Assembly: GCF_017573465.1 (NCBI RefSeq)
Contig: NZ_JAGEPF010000023.1
Coordinates: 162,530-226,529, forward strand
Direction: 5' to 3'
Source: Actinomadura violacea
GTDB taxonomy: Bacteria; Actinomycetota; Actinomycetes; Streptosporangiales; Streptosporangiaceae
DNA: 64,000 bases
This document shows, piece by piece, positions 26,700-35,054 of this stretch. The position numbers and the translations under genes are program-made. Position 1 is the stretch's first letter; each line of letters starts with the position of its first letter. The notes beneath the pieces were generated by a model. That model worked only from the letters and a program-made list of their open reading frames with translations. It searched no databases and was not told where the DNA came from.

Positions 26700-28427
26700 G
26701 TGGCCCGTACAACTCTTTCCGAGGCCGCGCCCGTCGTGTCGGTGCGCACCACTTTCCGGCATTTCTGGCCGCTCATGCGCGGGGACCGGAGGCTGCTGCT
26801 GCTCGGCGGCGCGCTCGCCGTCGCCGCGGCGGCCTGCGAGGTCGCGGCGATCCGGCTGTTCGGCGTGATCACCGACCGGGCGCTGGCCGCACGCGACCTG
26901 GCCGCCTTCTGGACGCCGGCCGCCCAGTGGCTCGGCATCGCGGTGGCGGCCGCGCTGATGACGTTCGCCGGCGACTACGTGACGACGCTGGCGGGCGAGC
27001 GGTTCCTGCTGCGGCTGCGCGACCGGCTGTTCGCGCACGTCCAGACGCTGTCGCCGGACTTCTTCGACCGGGGGCGGCTCGGCGACCTGATGGCCCGGCT
27101 GACCGACGACGTCGAGGCGATCGAGGAGCTGGTCGCGTCCGGGCTGGTCCGGCTGGTGACGGCGGTCGTCAGCGCGGTGTTCTTCGCCTCCGCCGCGTTC
27201 GCCGTCCGGTGGGACCTGGCGCTCGTGGCGTGCGCGCTCGTCCCGGTCTTCCTGCTGGTGACGCGGGGGTTCTCCGGACGGTTCCGGGCCGCGGCCGGGC
27301 GGGAGCGGCTGAGCAACGGGGCGATGGTCGGCACCGTCGAGGAGAGCCTGTCGAACCAGCCGCTCGTCCAGGCGTACAACCGGCAGGAGGCGCAGGCGCG
27401 GCGGCTGCACGACGAGGGGCGGACCTGGCTCGCGGCGAAGATGGCGGAGGCCCGACTGTCCGGCATGTACGGGCCGCTGGTCGAGGTCGTCGAGACGGTC
27501 TGCGTGCTGGTCGTGCTCGGGGTCGGCGCGTGGGAGCTGCAGGAGCACCGGGTCACGCTCGGCGGGCTGCTGTCGTTCGCTGCCTACCTCGGCTACCTGT
27601 ACCCGAACGTGCAGAGCCTCGGGGAGGTCGCGCTCACCGCGTCGGAGGCGGCGGCGGGCGCCGACCGCGTCCAGGAGGTGCTGCGCACCCCGCCCGCGGT
27701 CGCCGAGGACCCCGCGGCGCGCACCTGCGTCGCGCGGCGCGGGCGCGTCGCCTTCGACCACGTCACGTTCCGCTATCCGGGTACCGGACGGCCCGCCGTC
27801 GAGGACCTGAGCTTCAGGGCCGGCCCGGGCGAGCTGGTCCTGCTGGCCGGGCCGAGCGGCGCCGGGAAGTCGACGGTCACCAAGCTGCTGCTGCGCTTCT
27901 ACGACCCCGACTCCGGCGGGATCCGGCTGGACGGGATCCCGCTGCGGGAGCTGTCGCTCGCCGCGCTGCGCGACTCCGTCACCGTGCTGCAGCAGGAGAC
28001 GCTGATGTTCTCCGGCACCGTCCGCGACAACATCGCCTACGGGCGGCCCGGCGCGACGGAGGCGGAGATCGTCGCCGCGGCGGTCGCCGCCGACGCCCAC
28101 GACTTCGTCAGCGCGCTGCCGGACGGCTACGACACCGAGATCGGGCAGCGGGGGCGGCTGCTTTCGGGCGGCCAGCGGCAGCGGATCGGGATCGCCCGCG
28201 CCATGGTGCGCGACGCGCCCGTCCTGGTGCTCGACGAGCCCACCACCGGCCTCGACGCGCGCACGGCCCGCAACGTCCTCGGCCCGCTGCGGCGGCTGAT
28301 GGCGGGCCGGACGACCATCCTCATCACCCACGACCTCCATCTCGCGCCGAAGGCGGACCGGGTCGTGACGCTCGGACCGGCGGGACCGCGGACGCTCGCG
28401 GCGTTCCAGGAAGGCGCAGGCGCATGA
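26700..28427 (+). CDS. ABC exporter, fused membrane and ATPase domains
   Basis: Half-transporter of about 575 residues. An N-terminal ABC_membrane domain of six helices spans about residues 30-310; the ATPase follows with Walker A LAGPSGAGKST, Q-loop VLQQETLMFSG, signature LLSGGQRQRIGIA, Walker B VLVLDEPTTGLD and switch His in ILITHDL. This matches MsbA/LmrA-type exporters of lipids, drugs or peptides. I start at GTG 26700 with GGAGG 4 nt before it; GTG 26685 and ATG 26688 are in-frame alternatives. The last about 100 bases overlap, on the opposite strand, the predicted 3' end of the histidine kinase gene. Confidence 0.9.
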   Translation: MARTTLSEAAPVVSVRTTFRHFWPLMRGDRRLLLLGGALAVAAAACEVAAIRLFGVITDRALAARDLAAFWTPAAQWLGIAVAAALMTFAGDYVTTLAGERFLLRLRDRLFAHVQTLSPDFFDRGRLGDLMARLTDDVEAIEELVASGLVRLVTAVVSAVFFASAAFAVRWDLALVACALVPVFLLVTRGFSGRFRAAAGRERLSNGAMVGTVEESLSNQPLVQAYNRQEAQARRLHDEGRTWLAAKMAEARLSGMYGPLVEVVETVCVLVVLGVGAWELQEHRVTLGGLLSFAAYLGYLYPNVQSLGEVALTASEAAAGADRVQEVLRTPPAVAEDPAARTCVARRGRVAFDHVTFRYPGTGRPAVEDLSFRAGPGELVLLAGPSGAGKSTVTKLLLRFYDPDSGGIRLDGIPLRELSLAALRDSVTVLQQETLMFSGTVRDNIAYGRPGATEAEIVAAAVAADAHDFVSALPDGYDTEIGQRGRLLSGGQRQRIGIARAMVRDAPVLVLDEPTTGLDARTARNVLGPLRRLMAGRTTILITHDLHLAPKADRVVTLGPAGPRTLAAFQEGAGA

Positions 28428-29781
28428 GCGCGCCGCCCTCGGGCCGGTTGCACGCCGACACCGTGCCGCCGTGCTGCTCGGCGGTGTGCCGGACGATCGC
28501 CAGCCCCAGCCCCGAGCCTGGCAGCGCGCGTGCCTCGGGCGCCCGGTAGAACCGCTCGAACACATGCGGGAGCGTCTCCTGGGGGATGCCGGGGCCCTCG
28601 TCGGCGACCAGCAGCTCCCCGCCCCGCAGCACGACCCGGACGGTGCCGTCCGGCGGGCTGAACTTCACCGCGTTGTCCAGCAGGTTCGTGACCGCGCGGA
28701 CGAGCGCCGGCTCCGAGCCGCGCACCAGCCACGGCTCCAGCCGCGTCTCGAACGTCGCCGCCGGCGCCCGCAGCCGGACCCGCTCGACCGCGAGCGGGAC
28801 GACCCGGTCCAGCCGGACCTCGGTGCGCACCGCGGCCTGCTCGTCGTCGCGGGCCAGCTCGACCAGGTCACCGACGAGGTTCGTCAGCTCCCGCAGCTGC
28901 GCCTTCACGTCGCCGAGGAGCGCGTCCATGCTGCCGTGCGGGAGCGTCCGCTCGGGATGGGCGCGCGACTGGATCAGCAGGTCGATGTTGGTGCGCAGGC
29001 TGGTCAGCGGGGTGCGCAGCTCGTGCCCGGCGTCGGCGACGAGCCGCCGCTGCCGCTCCCGGGACCGGTTCAGCGCGGCGAGCATCGCGTTGAACCCGCC
29101 GGCGAGCCGGCTGATCTCGTCGTCGCCCGTCACCCGGATCGGCTCGGTGTTGAGGTCCTGGGTGCGGGCGATCGCGGCGACGGCCCGGGTGAGCCGTCGC
29201 ACCGGCTGGAGTCCCGCGCCCGCCACCGCGATGCCCGCGCCGGCCGCCAGCACCGCCGCACCGGCCCCGACCACGATGGTGATGTACTGGAAGCCGGTGA
29301 CGGTCTCGTCGACCATCGTCAGCGACCGGCCGAGCACGATCACCGTCCCGTCCTGCGCCCGCACGGTGATGACCCGCATGTGCACGCCGCCGGCCTCGCC
29401 GTCGGCCAGCACGAACGGCGGCCCGTCCGGCGCCGACACCCGCCGCACCGCGGACCGGTCGACCGGCGGCGGCGTCCGGGTGCCGGGCGGCGACACCGCC
29501 CGGCCGTCCCGGACCGTCGCGACGCTCATGTCCAGCGCCGCCAGCAGGTCGCCGTCGTGCCGGTCGCCGGGACGGCCGTTGACGTTGTCGGCGAGTGTCT
29601 GCGCCTGCCCGATGAGGTTCTGGTCGATCTCCTTGCGCAGCCGCCCGGTGAACATCGTGAACGACACCGCCGACGTCACCACGATCGCGGCGATGACCGT
29701 CCCGGCGGCCAGCACCGCCACCCGGGCCCGCAGCGACGGCCCGCGCCACCGCCACTCCCACCGGCGTGGCCGGAGCCTCAT
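28324..29781 (-). CDS. Sensor histidine kinase
   Basis: Membrane kinase of about 485 residues. TM1 (RVAVLAAGTVIAAIVVTSAV), an extracytoplasmic loop of about 130 residues, TM2 (VVGAGAAVLAAGAGIAVAG) and a HAMP region are followed by the HisKA box DAGHELRTPLTSLR with the phosphorylated His, then the ATPase boxes NLLDNAVKFSPPDG, VADEGPGIPQE and GSGLGLAIVRHTAEQHGG. The layout is that of MprB/BaeS-like kinases. Its ATG overlaps the stop of the frame-corrected response regulator (ATGA). The normal kinase end (about GGALMRLRLPG) is followed by some 30 further residues that run into the antisense 3' end of the ABC exporter gene. Confidence 0.9.
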   Translation of the reverse strand: MRLRPRRWEWRWRGPSLRARVAVLAAGTVIAAIVVTSAVSFTMFTGRLRKEIDQNLIGQAQTLADNVNGRPGDRHDGDLLAALDMSVATVRDGRAVSPPGTRTPPPVDRSAVRRVSAPDGPPFVLADGEAGGVHMRVITVRAQDGTVIVLGRSLTMVDETVTGFQYITIVVGAGAAVLAAGAGIAVAGAGLQPVRRLTRAVAAIARTQDLNTEPIRVTGDDEISRLAGGFNAMLAALNRSRERQRRLVADAGHELRTPLTSLRTNIDLLIQSRAHPERTLPHGSMDALLGDVKAQLRELTNLVGDLVELARDDEQAAVRTEVRLDRVVPLAVERVRLRAPAATFETRLEPWLVRGSEPALVRAVTNLLDNAVKFSPPDGTVRVVLRGGELLVADEGPGIPQETLPHVFERFYRAPEARALPGSGLGLAIVRHTAEQHGGTVSACNRPEGGALMRLRLPGTPRASAVPPVRASRPGPPSARDGGRG

Positions 29782-30492
29782 ACCGGCCCCTCCCGCAGCG
29801 CGTACCCGACGCCCCGCACCGTGTGGATCAGCCGCGGCCCGCCGTGCTCCTCGGTCTTGCGGCGCAGGTAGCCGATGTAGACGTGCAGCGAGTTCGACGA
29901 GCGGCCGAAGTCGAACCCCCACCTCCTCGTGGATCCGGGCCCGCTCCAGCACCCGCCGCGGCCGCCGCATCAGCAGCTCCAGCAGGTCGAACTCGGTGCG
30001 GGTCAGGTGCAGCGGCCGGCCGCCGCGCCGCACCTGCCGGGTGTCGACGTTCAGCACCAGGTCCGCGAACCGCAGCACCTCGTCGCCGCCGGGCTCCGCG
30101 CCGAACCCGCGCGAGCGGCGCAGCAGCGCGCGCAGCCGCGCCGTCAGCTCCTCCAGCTCGAACGGCTTGGCGATGTAGTCGTCGGCGCCCGCGTCGAGGC
30201 CGGCGACGCGGTCGCCCAGCTCGTCGCGCGCCGTCAGCAGCAGCACCGGCAGGTCGTCGCCGCGGCCGCGCAGCATCCGGCAGGTGCCGAGGCCGTCGAG
30301 GTTCGGCATCATCCAGTCGAGCACGACCGCGTCCGGGGCGGCCCGGTCGATCGCCTCGAGCGTCTCCAGGCCGTCCGCCGCGAGCTCCACCTCGTAGCCG
30401 TTGAAGCGCAGGACCCGCTCCAGCGCCGAGCGCACCGCCGGGTCGTCGTCGGCCACCAGGATCCGCGGCGCGCGCGCGCCCGCCTCCGTCAT
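29778..30492 (-). pseudogene. OmpR-family response regulator with 2-nt frameshift
   Basis: The receiver domain is intact: ILVADDDPAVRSALERVL, phospho-acceptor Asp in AVVLDWMMPNLDG, DDYIAKPFELEEL. The winged-helix output domain begins normally (LTRTEFDLLELLMRRP, then RARIHEEV), then the frame breaks at about 29916-29926. After skipping 2 nt the expected end is restored: FDFGRSSNSLHVYIGYLRRK and IHTVRGVGYALREGPV, with a stop overlapping the kinase ATG. The missing bases fall at the invariant Trp codon (EEVWGFDFG expected). As written, the frame runs on into the kinase as one 732-codon fusion. It may be a sequencing error or a real recent mutation. Confidence 0.85.
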
Positions 30493-30571
30493 CTCCGCTC
30501 CCTCGGTTGGTCCGGCCACCACTGTGGGCCACCGATCGTGAACGGAGGGTGAGAGGACGCTTAGACGGCGC

Positions 30572-31384
30572 TCAGGAGAGCCTTAACCGCGGCAGCGGCG
30601 GGACCGCGCCGTCGCGGGCGAGCTCCCGCGACAGCGACAGCGCGGCGGTCCGCACGGCGGGGGCGAGGCGGTCCAGGTCCAGCCGGCACACGTTGCCGGT
30701 GATGGACAGGGCGGCGATCACCCGGCGGCGGCGGTCGAGGATGGGCGCCGCGACGGCCGACACCCCCGGCTCCGACTCCTCCCGGTTCACCGCGTAGCCG
30801 CGGTCGGCGGTGCGGGCGAGCTCGCGCCGCAGCAGCCCCGGCATCACGATCGTGTGCGGGGTGTGCCGGGCGAGGCCGGCGTCCAGCACGCGGTCCAGCC
30901 GCTCCGGCGGCCCGAGCGCGAGGAACAGCTTGCCGGTCGCGGTGCAGTAGGCGGGCAGCCTGCCGCCGACCCGGGAGATGATCGGCATCGACCGGCGGCC
31001 GCTCACCTTCTCCAGGAACAGCGTGTCGACCCCGTCCAGGACGGCGAGGTGGATGTTCTCGTGCGTCGCCTCGTACAGGTCCTCCATGTGGGGGAGAGCG
31101 GCCTCGCGGAACCCGCGCGGGCGCGGCGCCCGGTGGCCGAGCACGAACAGCCGCATGCTCAGCCGGTAGCCGGCCGCGGTCCGCTCGACACCGCCCCAGC
31201 GCACCAGCTCGGCCAGCAGCCGGTGCGCGGTCGGCTTGGGCAGCCCGGTGCGGGCGGCCAGCTCGGTCAGCGTCAGCTCGGTGTCGGCGGAACCGAAGGC
31301 GTCCAGCAGGCTGAGCCCGCGCGCCAGCACCGACCTCGGCGGTCCCTGCTCCGGCGGGCCGGATCCGGCGGCCTGTGCGTCCAT
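30572..31384 (-). CDS. IclR-family transcriptional regulator
   Basis: Regulator of 270 residues. The winged helix-turn-helix LTLTELAARTGLPKPTAHRL is near residue 40, followed by the IclR effector domain (ENIHLAVLDGVDTLFLEKV, LPAYCTATGKLFLAL, GYAVNREESEPGVSAVAAPI). Such proteins commonly sense aromatic acids or small organic acids and control neighbouring catabolic genes. The ATG at 31384 gives a normal length; the frame is open further up but without family residues. It lies just downstream of and in line with the decarboxylase-like gene and is likely the regulator of this island. The large inverted repeat at 33911-33949 is a candidate target. Confidence 0.9.
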   Translation of the reverse strand: MDAQAAGSGPPEQGPPRSVLARGLSLLDAFGSADTELTLTELAARTGLPKPTAHRLLAELVRWGGVERTAAGYRLSMRLFVLGHRAPRPRGFREAALPHMEDLYEATHENIHLAVLDGVDTLFLEKVSGRRSMPIISRVGGRLPAYCTATGKLFLALGPPERLDRVLDAGLARHTPHTIVMPGLLRRELARTADRGYAVNREESEPGVSAVAAPILDRRRRVIAALSITGNVCRLDLDRLAPAVRTAALSLSRELARDGAVPPLPRLRLS

Positions 31385-31437
31385 GCCCCGATGGTCACCG
31401 TGATCGCGCGTCCCGGCAAGGGGCCGCGGTCCGCCGC

Positions 31438-33105
31438 TCACCGGGAGCCCGGAGACCGGTCGCCGGGCGAGGGGGCGTGCCCGGCGACCGGGGCCTCGAT
31501 CAGCAGCGGCCCGGCCAGGTCCCGCACCGACGCGACCGCCTCCGCCAGGCCGGCCGCCGACCCGGCGCGCACCGACGCGATGCCGAACAGCCGCGCCGCC
31601 GCCTGCCAGTCCAGCGCCGGCGGCGCCAGGTCCATGCCGACGTAGCGGCCGTGCTCGGCGGACGCCCCGCCGCCCTCGTCGAGGGTCTCCTTGAGCGTGC
31701 GGTACTCGCCGTTGTTCATCACGACGAACGCGACCGGCACCCGGTAGCGGGCCGCGCTCCACAGCCCCTGCACGCCGAACATCGCGCAGCCGTCGCCGAG
31801 GACCGCGACCACCGGCCGGCCGCCGCCGGCCATCCGGGTGCCGACGGCCGCGCCGATGCCCCAGCCGAGCCCGCCGCCGACGGTGTGCACGTACGAGCCG
31901 GGACGGTCCTGGCGCAGCACCGCGCGCAGCCGCAGCCCCGCGGTGATCGCCTCCTCCACCACGACGGCGCCGTCCGGCAGCCCGGCGGCGACCGCGTGCG
32001 CCGCGGCGCCCGGGTCCATCGGCGCGGGGCCGTACGCCGCACGCGCCCGCTCCTCGGTCTGCGCGCGGGCACGGGCGTGCGCCGCGCCGAGGCGTTCGAT
32101 CCGCTCGGGCGCGGACGGCACGCGCCCGTCCAGTGCGACGGTGAGCGCGCGCAGCGTCCCCGGCAGATCGCCGACGAGCCCGTGCCGGGCGGCGAAGTTG
32201 CGGCCGATCTCCGCCGCGTCCTCGTCCACCTGCACGATCGGCAGGCCGTCCGGGACGGCGGGCCCCGGCGTGTAGTGGTGCGGCATGAACGCGTGGCAGC
32301 CGGCGATCAGCACCGCGTCGTGCGCGCCGAGCGCCTCCCGGATCGCCGCGTTGCGCGGCGGCAGCATCCCCGCGTACAGCCGATGGCCGGTGGGGAAGTC
32401 GATCCCGTCGTTCATCGGCTGGTGGTGGACGGCCGCGCCGAGCCGCTCGGCGACCGCGACGAGCTCCGCGACCGCGCCCGCCCGCCCCACCCCGTCACCG
32501 GCGATCACGACCGGACGCTCCGCCGCCGCGAGCAGCGCCGCCGCGTCCGCGACCTCCGCCGGTCCCGGGCCGCTCACCGGGGAGCGGGCCGGGACGGTGA
32601 CGTCGCAGTCCTCCTCCAGCAGGTCCATCGGCACCGACACCAGCACCGGCCCCGCCGGCGGACGCGCGGCCAGCGCGAACGCGCGCCGCAGCACGACGGG
32701 CAGGTCGCGCGCGTGCTGCACCTCGACCGCGCTCTTCGTCGCCGCCGACGCCAGCCCCACCAGATCGCCCGACAGCATCGGGTCCTGCACGAGGTGCCGC
32801 CGGTCCTGCTGCCCCGCGACGACCACCATCGGGGTCCGCGACCGCAGCGCGTTCAGCATCCCGATGAGCCCGTTCGCGACGCCCGCCGCGACGTGCAGGC
32901 TGACCATCGACGTCCGCCGCGTGGCGCGCGCGTACCCGTCCGCCATCGCCACCACCGACGCCTCCTGCAGACCCAGCACGTACCGCAGATCCGGCGCCTC
33001 CACGAGCGCGTCCATCAGCGGCAGCTCGGTCGTGCCGGGGTTGCCGAAGATCCGCGTGACGCCCTCGTCCCGGGCGATCTCCAGCAGCGCCTCGATCGGC
33101 CTCAT
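31438..33105 (-). CDS. ThDP-dependent enzyme, benzoylformate-decarboxylase-like
   Basis: Thiamin-diphosphate enzyme of 555 residues. The N-terminal FGNPGTTELPLMDAL and the activating Glu in LGLQEASVVAMADGYA, a central nucleotide-binding-like domain, and the C-terminal cofactor site GDGCAMFGVQGLWS...VMNN are in the order of the acetolactate synthase/benzoylformate decarboxylase superfamily. Closest wording is to MdlC-like decarboxylases of 2-oxo acids. GGAAGG lies 6 nt before the ATG. It follows the SDR gene by 17 nt on the same strand, so the two likely form one mRNA: an SDR could oxidise an alcohol or reduce the aldehyde linked to a decarboxylation step. The substrate is not known. Confidence 0.87.
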   Translation of the reverse strand: MRPIEALLEIARDEGVTRIFGNPGTTELPLMDALVEAPDLRYVLGLQEASVVAMADGYARATRRTSMVSLHVAAGVANGLIGMLNALRSRTPMVVVAGQQDRRHLVQDPMLSGDLVGLASAATKSAVEVQHARDLPVVLRRAFALAARPPAGPVLVSVPMDLLEEDCDVTVPARSPVSGPGPAEVADAAALLAAAERPVVIAGDGVGRAGAVAELVAVAERLGAAVHHQPMNDGIDFPTGHRLYAGMLPPRNAAIREALGAHDAVLIAGCHAFMPHHYTPGPAVPDGLPIVQVDEDAAEIGRNFAARHGLVGDLPGTLRALTVALDGRVPSAPERIERLGAAHARARAQTEERARAAYGPAPMDPGAAAHAVAAGLPDGAVVVEEAITAGLRLRAVLRQDRPGSYVHTVGGGLGWGIGAAVGTRMAGGGRPVVAVLGDGCAMFGVQGLWSAARYRVPVAFVVMNNGEYRTLKETLDEGGGASAEHGRYVGMDLAPPALDWQAAARLFGIASVRAGSAAGLAEAVASVRDLAGPLLIEAPVAGHAPSPGDRSPGSR

Positions 33106-33122
33106 GTCCCGCCTTCCCGGAG

Positions 33123-33878
33123 TCAGTGCTTGGCGGAGCCGCCGTCGACGTTGATGGTCTGCCCGGTGAGGAACCCGCTGCCCTCGTCGACCACGTACAG
33201 CAGCGTCGACAGCAGGTCGCGCGGCTCCTCCGTCGCCGGGACGACCTGCAGGCCTCGGACCCGGTCGAAGCCGCCGTCCGCGCCCGTCGTGCGGGCGGCC
33301 GTCGCGGTGCGGGTGAGGCCGGGCGCGATCGCGTTCACCGTGATCCCGTCGGCGCCCACCACGCTCGCCAGCGCGCGCGTGAAACCGACGAGCCCCGCCT
33401 TCGACGTGGTGTAGGCGACCAGGTCGGGCGGCCCGAGGAACACCACCGCCGACACGATGTTGACGATCCGTCCCCAGCCCGCCGCGCGCAGGTGGGGGAG
33501 CGCGGCGTGCGAGACCAGGAACGGGCCGTCCAGGTTCACCCGCATGATCCGGCGCCAGTCCTCCAGCGTCGTCTTCTCGAACGGGAGCGGCGGGTAGATC
33601 CCGGCGTTGTTGACCACGATGTGCAGGCCCCCGAAGCGGGCCGCGGTCTCCTCGACCGCCGCCCCGACCTCGTCCGGGTCGGTCACGTCCGCGCGCACCG
33701 GCAGGAACCGGTCGGCGGGGATGCGCTCCGCGGTGCCCGACAGGTCGGCCAGGTCCAGCCCCGCGACCAGGTGGCCGCGCGCGGCGAGCGCGACCGCGAA
33801 CTCCCGGCCGAGGCCGCCCGCGGCTCCGGTGACGAGGGCGACCCGCTGCGTTGCGTCCAAGGACGGCGTCTCGGTCAT
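33123..33878 (-). CDS. Short-chain dehydrogenase/reductase
   Basis: NAD(P)-dependent oxidoreductase of 251 residues with the Rossmann motif TGAAGGLG, the NNAG motif (IVVNNAGIYPP), the catalytic Ser region (NIVSAVVF), Tyr-x-x-x-Lys (YTTSK), and the C-terminal TGQTINVDGGSAKH. The aspartate in GLDLADLS after the second strand suggests NAD rather than NADP. It is the first gene of the leftward unit of the island and is divergent from the ABC permease gene; the extended inverted repeat lies between the two starts. Confidence 0.92.
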   Translation of the reverse strand: MTETPSLDATQRVALVTGAAGGLGREFAVALAARGHLVAGLDLADLSGTAERIPADRFLPVRADVTDPDEVGAAVEETAARFGGLHIVVNNAGIYPPLPFEKTTLEDWRRIMRVNLDGPFLVSHAALPHLRAAGWGRIVNIVSAVVFLGPPDLVAYTTSKAGLVGFTRALASVVGADGITVNAIAPGLTRTATAARTTGADGGFDRVRGLQVVPATEEPRDLLSTLLYVVDEGSGFLTGQTINVDGGSAKH

Positions 33879-33910
33879 GGACGGCAGCGTGCGTCACCGC
33901 GGCGGCCCCG

Positions 33911-33949
33911 ACAAGGCGCCGTTTTCACTCATTGAAACGGCGTCCTTGT
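33911..33949. promoter_or_regulatory. Extended inverted repeat between divergent genes
   Basis: Left arm ACAAGGCGCCGTTT (33911-33924) pairs with right arm AAACGGCGTCCTTGT (33935-33949), with a single extra base, around a 10-nt centre. The inner 8 bp (CGCCGTTT/AAACGGCG) are perfect. Placement between the SDR and permease starts suits an operator controlling both directions, probably bound by the IclR-type protein encoded nearby. Confidence 0.65.
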
Positions 33950-33980
33950 CGTGCGAAGCGGCCGGTCACATGCTCGCCGC

Positions 33981-35054
33981 ATGTCAGTTCCACAGCCCTC
34001 GGCCGCCGCGCCGCCGGCGAACGAAGACGGCGACGCCGCCCATCGGCGCCGGACGCGCCGCCCGGTCCCCGACGAGGCCGGCGTCGTCGGTGTGCTGGTG
34101 CTGCTGGTGCTCGGCGTCGGGCTCTTCCAGCCGGACTTCCTACGCACCGGGAACCTGCTCACCACCGCGCACAACTCGGTCTACGTCGGGCTGATGGCGC
34201 TCGGGATGGTGTTCGCCCTGGCGATGCGGGAGGTCGACCTGTCGGTCGGCGGGATGTACGCGATGGGCGTCGTCGTGGGCGCGCTGCTGATCCGCGACGG
34301 CTGGAACACCTGGCTGGCGGCGCTGGCCGTGCTGGCGCTGTCGGCGCTGGTCGGGGCGCTCAACGGCGCCGTGACGACGTACCTGCGGCTGCCGTCGTTC
34401 ATCGTCACGCTCGCCACCGCGATGCTGCTGCGCGGCGTCGGGCTGGCGCTCGCCGAGGGCAAGCAGATCACCGACCTGCCGCAGGGCGACGCGCTGTTCC
34501 GCGTCCTCGGCGGCGGGGAGCTGCTCGGCGTGCCGGACGCGGTGTGGGTGTTCGTCCTCGCCGTCGCCGCGCTGAGCGTGCTGTTCACCCGGACGAGGTT
34601 CGGCGCGCGCGTCCGGGCGATCGGCTCGAACCCGGAGGCCGCCGAGTTCGGCGGGCTGCCCGTCACCCGCACCCGGATCGCGGCGCTCGCGCTGTCCGGG
34701 CTGATGGCCGGCCTGGCGGCGGTGCTGGCGCTGGCGTTCTTCATCGCGGGCGACCCCACGATCGGGCAGGGCTACGAGCTCACCGCGATCGCCGCGGCCA
34801 TCATCGGCGGCACCCCGCTGAAGGGCGGCAGCGGCTCCGTCCTCGGCGCCGCGGCGGGCACGCTCATCCTCGGCGCCGTCACCGCGGCGCTGGTGTTCTT
34901 CGAGGTCCCCATCAACTGGACGACCTTCGCGACCGGCGGCGTCATCCTCGTCGCCGTCGGCGCCGCGCCGCTGCTGCGCCGCGTCCGTGACCTGCGTCCG
35001 GCCCGCGCCCCGGGCGCGGACCGCGACCCGCGCCCACCTGGGAGGAACCCATGA
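33981..35054 (+). CDS. ABC transporter permease, RbsC type (second importer)
   Basis: Membrane protein of 357 residues with about eight to ten hydrophobic segments and the family patterns FALAMREVDLSVGGMYAMG, LPSFIVTLATAMLLRGVG and AAIIGGTPLKGGSGSVLGA. It is the channel of a sugar-type importer. The ATG at 33981 has no clear Shine-Dalgarno sequence; a GTG ten codons earlier is an alternative. Unusually, the permease is encoded first, followed by binding protein and ATPase. Its stop overlaps the binding-protein ATG. Confidence 0.9.
   Translation: MSVPQPSAAAPPANEDGDAAHRRRTRRPVPDEAGVVGVLVLLVLGVGLFQPDFLRTGNLLTTAHNSVYVGLMALGMVFALAMREVDLSVGGMYAMGVVVGALLIRDGWNTWLAALAVLALSALVGALNGAVTTYLRLPSFIVTLATAMLLRGVGLALAEGKQITDLPQGDALFRVLGGGELLGVPDAVWVFVLAVAALSVLFTRTRFGARVRAIGSNPEAAEFGGLPVTRTRIAALALSGLMAGLAAVLALAFFIAGDPTIGQGYELTAIAAAIIGGTPLKGGSGSVLGAAAGTLILGAVTAALVFFEVPINWTTFATGGVILVAVGAAPLLRRVRDLRPARAPGADRDPRPPGRNP

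Noticed and set aside
26403..28565. 720-codon open frame antisense to the ABC exporter
   Set aside because: No motif, His/Arg-rich shadow composition; the exporter frame has complete ATPase motifs.
31438..33105. Acetolactate synthase large subunit
   Set aside because: N-terminal wording and context fit the benzoylformate-decarboxylase group, and no small regulatory subunit or ilv genes are nearby.
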